A stretch of 15,871 nucleotides of DNA from Stenotrophomonas maltophilia (GTDB lineage Bacteria; Pseudomonadota; Gammaproteobacteria; Xanthomonadales; Xanthomonadaceae): assembly GCA_002386405.1 (NCBI GenBank), contig DGIP01000315.1, forward strand, positions 1 through 15,871, given 5' to 3'. This document shows, piece after piece, positions 6,968 through 14,549 of this stretch. Position 1 is the first letter of the stretch, and the number at the start of each line of letters is the position of its first letter. Made by a program: the position numbers and the translations under genes. Under the pieces are notes generated by a model. The model saw nothing but the letters and a program-made list of their open reading frames with translations, had not been told where the DNA came from and did not search any database.

Positions 6968-7376
6968 CCTGAGCTTCGAAGTCGCGCTGTCGCCGACGTT
7001 CCACGACTGCGACCCCATGCACGTGGTGTGGCACGGCAACTACTTCAAGTACTTCGAAGTCGCGCGCTGCGCGCTGCTGCAGCGCTACGACTACGACTAC
7101 CCGCAGATGCGCGATTCCGGCTATATCTGGCCGGTGGTCGACGCGCGGGTGAAGTACATCCGCCCGCTGCTGTACGGCCAGGCGCTGCGCGTGCGCGCCA
7201 GCATCACCGAGTGGGAAAACCGCCTGAAGATCGCCTACGAGATTCTCGACGCCGCCAGCGGCCAGGTGCTCACCCGCGCCCACACCATCCAGGTCGCGGT
7301 CGACGCGGCCACCAACGAAATGCTGTACCTGTGCCCGTCGGTGCTGTGGGAACGGCTGGGAGTACAGGCACCATGA
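6954..7376 (+). CDS. apeK: 4-hydroxybenzoyl-CoA-type hot-dog thioesterase
   Basis: This is a 140-residue single hot-dog domain. The N-terminal signature FHDCDPMHVVWHGNYFKYFEVAR (starting at residue 16) matches the 4-hydroxybenzoyl-CoA thioesterase group, in which the Asp of the DCDP motif (Asp20 here) is catalytic. It should hydrolyse thioesters, either editing stalled acyl-ACPs or releasing the polyene acid. Acyl transfer by the two acyltransferases could make release unnecessary, so a proofreading role is equally possible. ATG 6954 is preceded by GGAG at 6945-6948 and overlaps the lyase gene by 14 nt; an in-frame extension to 6903 lies inside the lyase and lacks family similarity. It ends in an ATGA overlap with the LolA-like gene. 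It corresponds in order to ApeK. Confidence 0.87.
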   Translation: MTAPDLSFEVALSPTFHDCDPMHVVWHGNYFKYFEVARCALLQRYDYDYPQMRDSGYIWPVVDARVKYIRPLLYGQALRVRASITEWENRLKIAYEILDAASGQVLTRAHTIQVAVDAATNEMLYLCPSVLWERLGVQAP

Positions 7377-7999
7377 CCGGTTTCCTGCGCACGCTGGGCG
7401 TGCTGATGCTGCTGGCCGTGGCCAGCCCCGTGCTCGCCGCGCCCGCTGCCGACGTGGACCTGGTCAAGCAGCGCGTGGCCAAGGTCAACGTGCTGCGTGG
7501 CGAGTTCAGCCAGGACAAGCAGGTGGCCGGTTTCAAGAACCCGCTGCGCTCGCAGGGCCGCTTCGTGCTGGCCCAGGACCGGGGCGTGATCTGGACCACG
7601 CTCAAGCCATTCCCCTCCGAAGTGGTGGTCACCCGCGACCGCATCCTCAGCCGCCAGCGCGACGGCAGCAGCCGGGTCGAACTGGATGGACGCCAGCAGC
7701 CGGCGATGCGCTCGGTCAACGCGATCATGTTCGCGCTGATGAGCGGCGATGCGCAGGCGCTGTCGGCGCAGTTCACGGTGAAGGTCGATGCGCTGCCCGA
7801 CAACGGCTGGCGCATGCACCTCACCCCGCGCTCGCCGATGCTGGCCAAGGTGTTCAGCGCGCTTGAACTGAGCGGCGACCGTTACGTGCGCGAGGTGCAG
7901 ATCACCGAGGCGAACCAGGATGTCACCCGCATCCACTTCGCCGCCCTGAGCGAAACCCCGGCGCAGCTGAGCGCCGACGAGGGCCGCCGGTTTGAATGA
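7373..7999 (+). CDS. apeL: Periplasmic LolA-like outer membrane lipoprotein carrier
   Basis: The 208-residue product begins with a clear Sec signal peptide (basic TGFLRT start, hydrophobic core LGVLMLLAVA, predicted cleavage after SPVLA at about residue 22). The mature part fits the LolA/LolB-like barrel: a LRGEFSQDKQV helix-strand start, then GRFVLAQDRGVIWTT and KPFPSEVVV, then a strand series ending with QITEANQDVTRIHF. LolA proteins shield acyl chains of lipoproteins as they cross the periplasm. A paralogue placed next to an MMPL pump and a lipoprotein in a pigment cluster most likely ferries the lipid-like polyene to the outer membrane (ApeL position). It is not the housekeeping lolA by context. 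Start and stop both overlap neighbours (4 and 8 nt), so it is coupled to the pump. Confidence 0.85.
   Translation: MTGFLRTLGVLMLLAVASPVLAAPAADVDLVKQRVAKVNVLRGEFSQDKQVAGFKNPLRSQGRFVLAQDRGVIWTTLKPFPSEVVVTRDRILSRQRDGSSRVELDGRQQPAMRSVNAIMFALMSGDAQALSAQFTVKVDALPDNGWRMHLTPRSPMLAKVFSALELSGDRYVREVQITEANQDVTRIHFAALSETPAQLSADEGRRFE
7979..7983 (+). promoter_or_regulatory. Shine-Dalgarno site deciding a TTG start for the exporter
   Basis: GAGGG sits 8 nt before TTG 7992. The nearest ATG (7996) is out of frame and no in-frame ATG occurs before the first membrane segment, so TTG 7992 is the best supported start. Confidence 0.55.
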
Positions 8000-10352
8000 G
8001 TCGTTGAATTCGGCCTGGCGCGAGAACGGCCGGCTGCAGCGCGCATGGCGCTGGCTGGCGGTGGCCTGGCTGCTGGTGCTGGTCGGGCTGGGCGTGCAGC
8101 AGTGGCAGCTGTGGTCGAAGGAATCGCGGATCGACACCGACATCCTGGCGCTGCTGCCGCAGGATGCGCACGACCGGCTGCTGTCCGATGTGACCCGGCG
8201 CATCGCCGATGCCAACGCCCGGCAGATCGTGGTGCTGCTCGGCAGCGCCGACGGCGCGGCCACCAAGGCGGCAGAACAGGCCTTCCGCCAGAGCCTGCGT
8301 GACGATGCGCAGGGCAAGGCGCTGTTGCAGGAGAGCGGCTCCATCGAAGGCTGGTTCGACCAGGCACGCGCGTTCTACGCGCCGTACCGCGACCGCCTGC
8401 TGACCGACCCGCAGCGCCAGCGCCTGCAGGACGAGTCCGCTGAACGCCTGTCCGAATCCGCGTTGGCCGCGTTGTACGGCCCGATGGGCGCACCGCGCCT
8501 GACCGAATGGCGGCAGGACCCGCTGTCGCTGTGGCCGCAGTGGTGGCAGGAGCGGGCAGCCGCTTCCGGCCTGCGCATGGGCGACGACGGCCTGCTGGAC
8601 GCCGACGGCAAGCACTGGTCGGTCATCCAGTATGAAACGCTGGGTTCGGCGTTCCAGCTCGATGGCGAACGCCATATCGACCTGCTGCTCGACGCTGCCA
8701 CTGCGGCCGCCGCCAAGCACGCACCCGGCCTGGAAGTACTGCGCGCCGGCGTGCCGTTGCACGCCGAAGCCGCTGCGGTGCAGGCCAACTGGGAAATCAA
8801 CACCATCGGCTGGGGCTCGCTCGCAGCGGTGCTGCTGCTGGTGTGGCTGGCGTTCCGTTCGCTGCGGCCGATCCTGCTGGTGGCCGCCTCGCTGCTGATC
8901 GGCTGCGGCGTGGCGCTGGCGGTGACCGTGCTGGTGTTCGGCAAAGTCCACGTGCTGACCCTGGTGTTCGGCGCCTCGCTGGTCGGCGTGGCCGAGGATT
9001 ACGGCATCCACTGGTTCGCCTCGCGCCAGGCCGAGCCGGCCGACCGCCGCTGGAAACTGCTGCGGCACCTGCTGCCCGGCCTGTGGCTGGCGCTGGTGAC
9101 CAGCGCGCTGGCCTACCTCGCGCTGGGCCTGGCGCCGTTCCCCGGCCTGCGCCAGATGGCGCTGTTCTCGGTGGTAGGCCTGGCCGGTGCGTTCCTGACC
9201 GTGATCTTCTGGTTCCCATGGCTGGATGGCGGCGAAATCCGCAGCACCCGCTTCGCGCGCTGGCTGGGCGCCACGCTGGAGCGCTGGCCGCGCCTGCACG
9301 GGCGCCGCCCGGTCGGCCTGTTCCTGGGCGCGGTGGTGCTGCTGTCGGGCCTGGGCATGCTGCGCCTGACCGCCGACGACAACCTGCGCAGCCTGCAGTC
9401 CTCGCCGATGTCGCTGATCAACCAGCAGATCCGCATCAGCCAGATGCTGGGCATGCCCAGCCCGGCGCAGTTCTACCTGGTGCAGGGCGACAACGCCGAA
9501 CAGGTGCTGGAACGCGAGGAAGCGCTGATCGAGCGCCTGCGCGTGCTGTCGGCCAACAAGCAGATCGGCGGCTATCGTGCGATCAGCGAGTGGCTGCCGT
9601 CGGTACAGCGACAGCACGCCGATGCCGCGCTGACCGCGCGGGTCGAGCCGCAGGTGCTGGCCGCCGTCGGCGAAACGGTTGGCGAAACCCTGCAGCGCCC
9701 GGACTACGCGGCGCAGGACCTGCAGGCCGAGGCGTTCCTGGCGTCGCCAGCGGCGATGCCGTTCCGCCACCTGTGGCTGGGCGAAGTGGGCAAGGGCATG
9801 GCCTCGGTGGTCATGGTCGATGACCTCTCCCGCGCCGATGCGCTGGCCCTGCTCGAAGCGCAGGCCAAGGGCATCGACGGCGTGCGCTGGGTCGACCGCA
9901 CCGCCGATTTCTCCGCGCTGCTCAAGCACTACCGCAAGCTGATGAGCGCGCTGTTGCTGGTGGGCATCGTGCTGGTGTTCGCGGTGCTGTACTGGCGCTA
10001 CCGCGCGCAGGCGTGGCGCGTGTTCGCTCCCACGCTGGCCGCCGGTGCGCTCACCCTGGGCCTGCTCGGCCTGTTCGGGCAGCCGCTGCAGCTGTTCAAT
10101 GTATTGGCGCTGATGCTGCTGCTCGGCATGGGCATCGATTACGGCATTTTCCTGATCGAACACCGGGGCGATGCCAGCGCCTGGCTGGCGGTGTGCGTGG
10201 GCGCGGCCAGTACCTGGCTGTCGTTCGGCCTGCTGGGCCTGTCGGCCACGCCGGCGCTGCGCGCGTTCGGCCTCACCCTGCTGTTCGGCATCGGCCTGGT
10301 GTGGTTGATCTCGCCGCTGTTCCGCCCGCCACCGCACGACGCACCGCACTGA
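7992..10352 (+). CDS. apeM: MMPL/RND-family inner membrane exporter
   Basis: This 786-residue transporter has two repeated halves, each with one membrane helix, a periplasmic domain and five helices. TM1 lies at about 19-36, a periplasmic loop runs to about 265, TM2-6 fall between about 268 and 410, TM7 is at about 438-456, a second loop runs to about 648, and the rest are at about 650-780. Each half carries the MMPL signature acidic motif in its fourth helix: GVAEDYGIHWF (Asp336) and GMGIDYGIFLIEH (Asp716), the likely proton-relay residues. MMPL proteins export lipids and lipid-linked pigments using the proton gradient. Flanked by a LolA-like carrier and, two genes on, a lipoprotein, it probably extracts the aryl polyene lipid from the inner membrane. 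It starts with TTG, overlapping the LolA-like gene by 8 nt. Substrate is inferred from context only. Confidence 0.9.
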   Translation: MNESLNSAWRENGRLQRAWRWLAVAWLLVLVGLGVQQWQLWSKESRIDTDILALLPQDAHDRLLSDVTRRIADANARQIVVLLGSADGAATKAAEQAFRQSLRDDAQGKALLQESGSIEGWFDQARAFYAPYRDRLLTDPQRQRLQDESAERLSESALAALYGPMGAPRLTEWRQDPLSLWPQWWQERAAASGLRMGDDGLLDADGKHWSVIQYETLGSAFQLDGERHIDLLLDAATAAAAKHAPGLEVLRAGVPLHAEAAAVQANWEINTIGWGSLAAVLLLVWLAFRSLRPILLVAASLLIGCGVALAVTVLVFGKVHVLTLVFGASLVGVAEDYGIHWFASRQAEPADRRWKLLRHLLPGLWLALVTSALAYLALGLAPFPGLRQMALFSVVGLAGAFLTVIFWFPWLDGGEIRSTRFARWLGATLERWPRLHGRRPVGLFLGAVVLLSGLGMLRLTADDNLRSLQSSPMSLINQQIRISQMLGMPSPAQFYLVQGDNAEQVLEREEALIERLRVLSANKQIGGYRAISEWLPSVQRQHADAALTARVEPQVLAAVGETVGETLQRPDYAAQDLQAEAFLASPAAMPFRHLWLGEVGKGMASVVMVDDLSRADALALLEAQAKGIDGVRWVDRTADFSALLKHYRKLMSALLLVGIVLVFAVLYWRYRAQAWRVFAPTLAAGALTLGLLGLFGQPLQLFNVLALMLLLGMGIDYGIFLIEHRGDASAWLAVCVGAASTWLSFGLLGLSATPALRAFGLTLLFGIGLVWLISPLFRPPPHDAPH

Positions 10353-10386
10353 GCGACCGCGCCGGATTCCCCCACACTTCTTGATC

Positions 10387-10391
10387 AAGGA
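10387..10391 (+). promoter_or_regulatory. Shine-Dalgarno site for the FAD enzyme
   Basis: AAGGA lies 7 nt before ATG 10399, in the 46-nt gap after the exporter gene (10353-10398). It favours ATG 10399 over the in-frame TTG at 10381. The gap is too short for a confident promoter call and shows no hairpin. Confidence 0.6.
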
Positions 10392-10398
10392 TGCATCG

Positions 10399-11640
10399 AT
10401 GACCGCAGCACTGGAAACAACCGAAATCCTGGTGATCGGCGCAGGTCCCGCCGGTTCCGTGGCCGCCGCGATGCTGCGCCAGCAGGGCCGCCAGGTGCTG
10501 ATGCTGGAGCGCCAGCAGTTCCCGCGCTTCTCCATCGGTGAGAGCCTGCTGCCGCAGAGCATGGAGTACATCGAAGCGGCCGGCCTGCTGCAGGATGTGG
10601 TGGAAGCCGGTTTCCAGTACAAGAACGGCGCGGCCTTCGTGCGCGGCGAGCGCACCACCGAGTTCGACTTCCGCGACAAGTTCTCGCCGGGCTGGGGCAC
10701 CACCTACCAGGTGCAGCGCGCCAACTTCGACGACGTGCTGGCGCGCGGTGCCGAGCGCATGGGCACCACCCTGCGTTTCGGCGATGAAGTGCTGTCGGTG
10801 GAGCCGGGCAGCCCGGCGCGCGTACAGGTGCGCCGCCCGGATGGCAGCGAGTACACCATCGAAGCCGGTTTCATCCTCGATGCCAGCGGCTTCGCACGCC
10901 TGCTGCCGCGCCTGCTCAACCTGGAATCGCCGTCGAACTTCCCGGTGCGCGGCGCGATCTTCTGCCACGTGCGCGACCACATTCCGGCCGACGCCGGCTT
11001 CGACCGCAACAAGATCCTGATCACCACCCATCCCGAACACGTGGACGTGTGGTACTGGACCATCCCGTTCTCCAACGGCTGCTGTTCGCTCGGCGTGGTG
11101 GCCGAGCCGAGCTTCTTCGAGAAATACGAAGGCACCGACCTGGAGAAGCTGCAGGCCATCGTCGGCGAAGACCCGAACCTGACCCGCCTGCTCAAGAACG
11201 CCGAATGGGCGGTGCTGCCGGTGCGCACCATCACCGGCTACTCGGCCAACGTCAGCTCGCTGTGGGGCGAAGGCTACGCGCTGCTGGGCAATGCCGGCGA
11301 GTTCCTGGACCCGGTGTTCTCCTCCGGCGTGACCATCGCCTTCAAGTCCGCGCAGCTGGCCAGCGACTGCCTGGCGCGCCGGCATGCCGGTGAGCAGGTG
11401 GACTGGGAGCGCGAGTTCGCCATTCCGCTGCGCGCCGGGGTGAAGACCTTCCGCCGCTTCGTCGAAGCCTGGTACGCCGGTGGCTTCCAGAAGATCATCT
11501 ACCACCCCGACCCGCAGCCGGACGTGCGCCGCATGATCTCCTCGATCCTGGCCGGCTACGCGTGGGACACCAACAACCCGTACGTGGCCGATGACAGCGG
11601 CCGCCGCCTGCGGGTGCTGGAGGAACTGTGCACCGGCTGA
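10399..11640 (+). CDS. FAD-dependent oxidoreductase with flavin-dependent halogenase motifs
   Basis: The 413-residue protein opens with the FAD-binding GAGPAG loop (residues 14-19), followed by FPRFSIGESLLP (41-52). A GFQYKNGAAF segment holds Lys75, where flavin halogenases keep the lysine that forms or directs the hypohalous species. WYWTIP at 218-223 fits the halogenase WxWxIP signature. The FAD-pyrophosphate block GNAGEFLDPVFSSGV lies at 297-311. Together these place it in the tryptophan-halogenase-like group, a family that also contains non-halogenating oxidoreductases and geranylgeranyl-reductase relatives. Because xanthomonadins are brominated aryl polyenes, ring bromination is the most attractive role. 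No flavin reductase is encoded here, so reduced flavin would come from elsewhere. It has its own Shine-Dalgarno site after the largest gap in the operon and overlaps the lipoprotein gene by 13 nt. Confidence 0.85.
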   Translation: MTAALETTEILVIGAGPAGSVAAAMLRQQGRQVLMLERQQFPRFSIGESLLPQSMEYIEAAGLLQDVVEAGFQYKNGAAFVRGERTTEFDFRDKFSPGWGTTYQVQRANFDDVLARGAERMGTTLRFGDEVLSVEPGSPARVQVRRPDGSEYTIEAGFILDASGFARLLPRLLNLESPSNFPVRGAIFCHVRDHIPADAGFDRNKILITTHPEHVDVWYWTIPFSNGCCSLGVVAEPSFFEKYEGTDLEKLQAIVGEDPNLTRLLKNAEWAVLPVRTITGYSANVSSLWGEGYALLGNAGEFLDPVFSSGVTIAFKSAQLASDCLARRHAGEQVDWEREFAIPLRAGVKTFRRFVEAWYAGGFQKIIYHPDPQPDVRRMISSILAGYAWDTNNPYVADDSGRRLRVLEELCTG

Positions 11641-12179
11641 TCCTGACGTTGTTGTTGAGCGTGCTGCTGGCCGCCTGCGCCAGCACCCGCATGCCCGCTC
11701 CCCTGGTGCAGCTGCCGACCCTGCAGCTGGCGCCGTCGGCGCTGGCAGAACCCCTGCAGCTGCAGCAGCGCCTGCAGTTCCGCTTCGGCAGCCACGAGCG
11801 CGAGCTGGATGCGCTGCTTGAGGCCGACGGCGAGCAGGTGCGGCTGGCGGTGCAGGCCATGGGCCAGACCGGCGTGCGCATGGTCTGGGACGGGCACACC
11901 CTGGAACAGACCCGCGCCCCGTGGCTGCCGCCGCAGGTACGTGGCGAACGCGTGCTGGATGACCTTCAGTTCGCGCTGTGGCCGGCCGATGCCATCCGGG
12001 CGAAGCTGCCGGCGGGCTGGACCCTGGTCGAGGCCGACGGTGGCCGCCGCCTGGAGCAGGGCGGGAAGGCGTGGCTGGTACTGGAACCGCTCGACGGCGG
12101 CCGCCTGCGCCTGCGCAACCTGGCCGAAGGCTATGAACTGGTGATTGAATCGTTGGACATGGGACAGGCACGACAGTGA
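11628..12179 (+). CDS. apeN: DUF3261-like outer membrane lipoprotein
   Basis: The 183-residue product starts MHRLILTLLLSVLLAAC, a lipoprotein signal peptide whose lipobox LAAC places the lipidated cysteine at residue 17. The mature start ASTRMP lacks an Asp at +2, which predicts sorting to the outer membrane. The rest is a soluble beta-rich domain (LQFRFGSHERELDALLEADGEQV and later strands), consistent with the DUF3261 lipoproteins that follow the MMPL exporter in aryl polyene clusters. It is probably a LolB-like receiver that inserts the pigment lipid into the outer membrane; this is inference. The GTG start at 11628 has GGAGGA at 11619-11624, only 3 nt away, which is close. No better in-frame start precedes the lipobox. 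It overlaps the flavoprotein gene by 13 nt and the ketosynthase by 4 nt (GTGA). Confidence 0.8.
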   Translation: MHRLILTLLLSVLLAACASTRMPAPLVQLPTLQLAPSALAEPLQLQQRLQFRFGSHERELDALLEADGEQVRLAVQAMGQTGVRMVWDGHTLEQTRAPWLPPQVRGERVLDDLQFALWPADAIRAKLPAGWTLVEADGGRRLEQGGKAWLVLEPLDGGRLRLRNLAEGYELVIESLDMGQARQ

Positions 12180-13363
12180 GCAGTAGCGCGGTATATCTGA
12201 ATGAGCTGGGCGTGGTCTGCGCACTGGGCAGCGGGCGCGCGCAGGTGCGCGAGGGGCTGTTCGCCGACCAGCCCGGTGGCCTGCGCGACAACGACACCCT
12301 GGTCGCCGGCCGTACCCTGGCGCTGGGCGAAGTGAGCGGGCCGCTGCCTGACCTGTCGGCGTTGCCGGTGGCGCTGCGCGGGCGCAACAACGCGCTGCTG
12401 GAAACCGCACTGCTGCAGATCCGCCCGGCGGTGGAGGCGGCCATCGCGCGCTTCGGCGCCGAACGCGTCGCGGTGATCATCGGCACCAGCACCTCGGGCA
12501 TCGGCGAATCCGAAGGTGCACTGCGCCTGCAGGCCGACGAAGGCCGCTGGCCGGACGATTTCCACTATGCACAGCAGGAAATGGGCACCTCGGCGCGCTT
12601 CGTGCGCGAGCGGATCGGCAGCGAAGGCCCGGCCTGGACCATTTCCACCGCCTGCTCCTCCAGCGCCAAGGCGCTGATGTCCGCCGCGCGCCTGCTGCGT
12701 TCGGGCGTGGTCGACGCGGTGGTGGCCGGTGGCGCCGATTCGCTGTGCCGCTTCACCGTGGCCGGTTTCTGCGCGCTCGAATCGGTGTCGGCCGCGCGCT
12801 GCAACCCGTTCTCGCGCCACCGCAACGGCATCAACATCGGCGAGGGCGCCGCGCTGTTCCTGATGACCCGCGAGCCGGGCCCGGTGCGCCTGTCCGGCTG
12901 GGGTGAATCCTCCGACGCGCACCACATGTCCGCGCCGGACCCGCAGGCGCGCGGCGCCATCGATGCCATGCAGCAGGCGCTGGACCGCGCCGGGCTGGCC
13001 CCCGACCAGATTGATTACGTGAACCTGCACGGCACCGCCACCGGCCATAACGACGCCATGGAAAGCCTGGCCGTGGCCAGCGTGCTGGGCACGCAGGTGC
13101 CGGCCAGTTCGACCAAGCCGCTCACCGGCCACACCCTGGGCGCCTCGGGCGCGATCGAAGCGGCGCTGTGCTGGATGACCCTGGCCGACAACCCGGGCCA
13201 GCGCCTGCCCACCCACTGGTGGGACGGGCAGGCCGACGACGCGCTGCCGGCGCTGGCCCTGGTGGCGCCCGGTGCGCGCGCGGCGCAGCCGCTGCAGCAC
13301 GTGCTCAGCCATTCGTTTGCCTTCGGCGGCAGCAATGCCGTGCTGGCGCTGGCGCGGGGATGA
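12176..13363 (+). CDS. apeO: Beta-ketoacyl-ACP synthase (ApeO-like, FabF/KSII type)
   Basis: This 395-residue ketosynthase has an intact catalytic set: nucleophile Cys160 in ISTACSSSAKA, His285 in NLHGTATGHND and His319 in PLTGHTLGASG, with Lys314 just before the latter. The C-terminal HSFAFGGSNAVL loop is also present. It catalyses decarboxylative Claisen condensation of malonyl-ACP with the acyl chain. In aryl polyene systems this type is reported to work as a heterodimer with the inactive chain length factor (ApeC), whose probable gene tail lies at the left edge of the window. It starts with GTG at 12176 in a GTGA overlap with the lipoprotein gene, and its stop overlaps the next ATG. At 395 residues it is slightly shorter than typical FabF (about 410). 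It differs substantially from the second ketosynthase at 14549-15790, so the two are distinct subfamilies. Confidence 0.92.
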   Translation: MSSSAVYLNELGVVCALGSGRAQVREGLFADQPGGLRDNDTLVAGRTLALGEVSGPLPDLSALPVALRGRNNALLETALLQIRPAVEAAIARFGAERVAVIIGTSTSGIGESEGALRLQADEGRWPDDFHYAQQEMGTSARFVRERIGSEGPAWTISTACSSSAKALMSAARLLRSGVVDAVVAGGADSLCRFTVAGFCALESVSAARCNPFSRHRNGINIGEGAALFLMTREPGPVRLSGWGESSDAHHMSAPDPQARGAIDAMQQALDRAGLAPDQIDYVNLHGTATGHNDAMESLAVASVLGTQVPASSTKPLTGHTLGASGAIEAALCWMTLADNPGQRLPTHWWDGQADDALPALALVAPGARAAQPLQHVLSHSFAFGGSNAVLALARG

Positions 13364-13821
13364 GCATGCAGCTGCCGACCGATATCGAAAGCGTGCTGCC
13401 GCATCGCGACAGCCTGCGGCTGATCGACCGGGTGGTCGACTGGCAGCCCGAGTCCATCGTGGTCGAAGTGGATGTCCCCGGCCACGGCCTGTTCACCGGC
13501 CCCGACGGCGTGCCTGCCTGGGTCGGCGTGGAGTACATGGCACAGGCGATTGCGGCCTGGGCCGGCTGCCGCGCACGTGCCGAAGGGCGCGAGCCGTCGA
13601 TCGGGTTCCTGCTCGGCACCCGCCGCTATACCGCCCACCAGCCGGCCTTCACGCCGGGCAGCTGCCTGCGGGTGGAGGCACAGTGCGAGCTGATGGGCGA
13701 AAATGGGCTGGGCATGTTTGCCTGCCGGATCCTGGCAGGCGATGTTGAATTGGCGGTCGCCAACGTATCGGTGTTCGAACCACGCGATGCGATGGCTTAT
13801 CTGGAGAGTGGAGAGGCATGA
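13360..13821 (+). CDS. apeP: 3-hydroxyacyl-ACP dehydratase, hot-dog fold (ApeP-like)
   Basis: The 153-residue hot-dog protein begins with a FabA/FabZ-like VLPHRDSLRLIDRVVDW block (about 12-28). It continues with GLFTGPDGVPAWVGVEYMAQAIAAWAG, the central helix region holding Glu and Gln side chains at the position of the dehydratase active site, then YTAHQPAF. The usual GHFPxxPxxPG loop is replaced by GLFTGPDGVPAW, so it lacks the normal FabZ histidine in that loop. That fits a specialised subunit which needs the other hot-dog domain (C-terminal half of 2038-3726) for a complete site; ApeI:ApeP heteromeric dehydratases have been described. ATG 13360 overlaps the ketosynthase stop (ATGA). ATG 13366, two codons later, has better spacing from GGGG at 13356-13359, so the true start may be either. 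Confidence 0.85.
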   Translation: MSMQLPTDIESVLPHRDSLRLIDRVVDWQPESIVVEVDVPGHGLFTGPDGVPAWVGVEYMAQAIAAWAGCRARAEGREPSIGFLLGTRRYTAHQPAFTPGSCLRVEAQCELMGENGLGMFACRILAGDVELAVANVSVFEPRDAMAYLESGEA

Positions 13822-14549
13822 CAGGGAATCTGACCGTGCTGGTGACCGGCGCCAGCCGGGGCATCGGCCGCGCCGTGGCGCTGCGGATCGCGCGCGATGG
13901 CTTCGACGTGGTGGTGCATTGCCGCAGCCGGATCGAGGAAGCGCAGGCAGTGGTCGCCGACATCCAGGCACTGGGCCGCCAGGCCCGGGTGCTGATGTTC
14001 GATGTGTCCGACCGCGAGGCCGCGCGCACCGCGCTGGAGGCGGATGTCGAGGCGCATGGCGCCTATTACGGCGTCGTCTGCAACGCCGGCATCGCCCGTG
14101 ACGGCGCCTTCCCGGCCATGCCGGCCGAGGACTGGGACGCGGTGGTGCACACCAACCTGGACAGCTTCTACAACGTGCTGCACCCGCTGGTGATGCCGAT
14201 GGTGCGGCGGCGCAAGCCGGGCCGCATCGTCACCCTGTCCTCGGTGTCGGGGCTGGTCGGCAACCGCGGCCAGACCAACTACAGCGCGGCCAAGGCCGGC
14301 ATCATCGGCGCCACCAAGGCGCTGGCGCTGGAACTGGCCAGCCGTGCGATCACCGTCAACTGCGTGGCTCCGGGCCTGATCGAGACCGAGATGGTCAACG
14401 AAGAAGTGCTCGAACACGCCCTGAAACTCATTCCCGCCGGGCGCATGGGCCAGCCGGACGAAGTCGCGCACGCGGTGTCGTTCCTGCTGTCCGAATCGGC
14501 CGGCTACATCACCCGCCAGGTGATCTCGGTCAACGGAGGCATGGTCTGA
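13818..14549 (+). CDS. apeQ: 3-oxoacyl-ACP reductase, SDR family (FabG/ApeQ-like)
   Basis: This 243-residue short-chain dehydrogenase is of standard FabG length with every key element. The NADPH-binding loop TGASRGIG is at 10-17, NAGIARDG begins at 89, catalytic Ser142 lies in LSSVSG, and Tyr155 and Lys159 in NYSAAKAG. PGLIETEM and the C-terminal VNGGMV are also present. It reduces the beta-keto group after each condensation; followed by dehydration and without enoyl reduction this leaves a conjugated double bond. No enoyl reductase gene occurs in the window, as expected for a polyene. The start has a strong purine-rich ribosome site (GGAGAGG, 13810-13816) and overlaps the previous stop by 4 nt; its stop shares one base with the next ATG (TGATG). 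Confidence 0.93.
   Translation: MTGNLTVLVTGASRGIGRAVALRIARDGFDVVVHCRSRIEEAQAVVADIQALGRQARVLMFDVSDREAARTALEADVEAHGAYYGVVCNAGIARDGAFPAMPAEDWDAVVHTNLDSFYNVLHPLVMPMVRRRKPGRIVTLSSVSGLVGNRGQTNYSAAKAGIIGATKALALELASRAITVNCVAPGLIETEMVNEEVLEHALKLIPAGRMGQPDEVAHAVSFLLSESAGYITRQVISVNGGMV

Noticed and set aside
5372..7039. 555-codon minus-strand open frame opposite the ammonia lyase
   Set aside because: Repetitive Gln/His/Gly/Arg content typical of antisense translation; the lyase motifs on the plus strand are decisive.
10353..10398. Promoter or terminator in the largest internal gap
   Set aside because: No inverted repeat with a T run and no clear -35/-10 pair could be seen in 46 nt; only the ribosome site is supported.
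7923..10703. 926-codon minus-strand open frame opposite the exporter
   Set aside because: Low-complexity Gln/His/Arg/Ala composition and no motifs, while the plus strand encodes a full MMPL transporter; a codon-bias artefact.
10273..12501. 742-codon minus-strand open frame spanning the flavoprotein and lipoprotein
   Set aside because: Crosses two well-supported plus-strand genes and shows no family signature.
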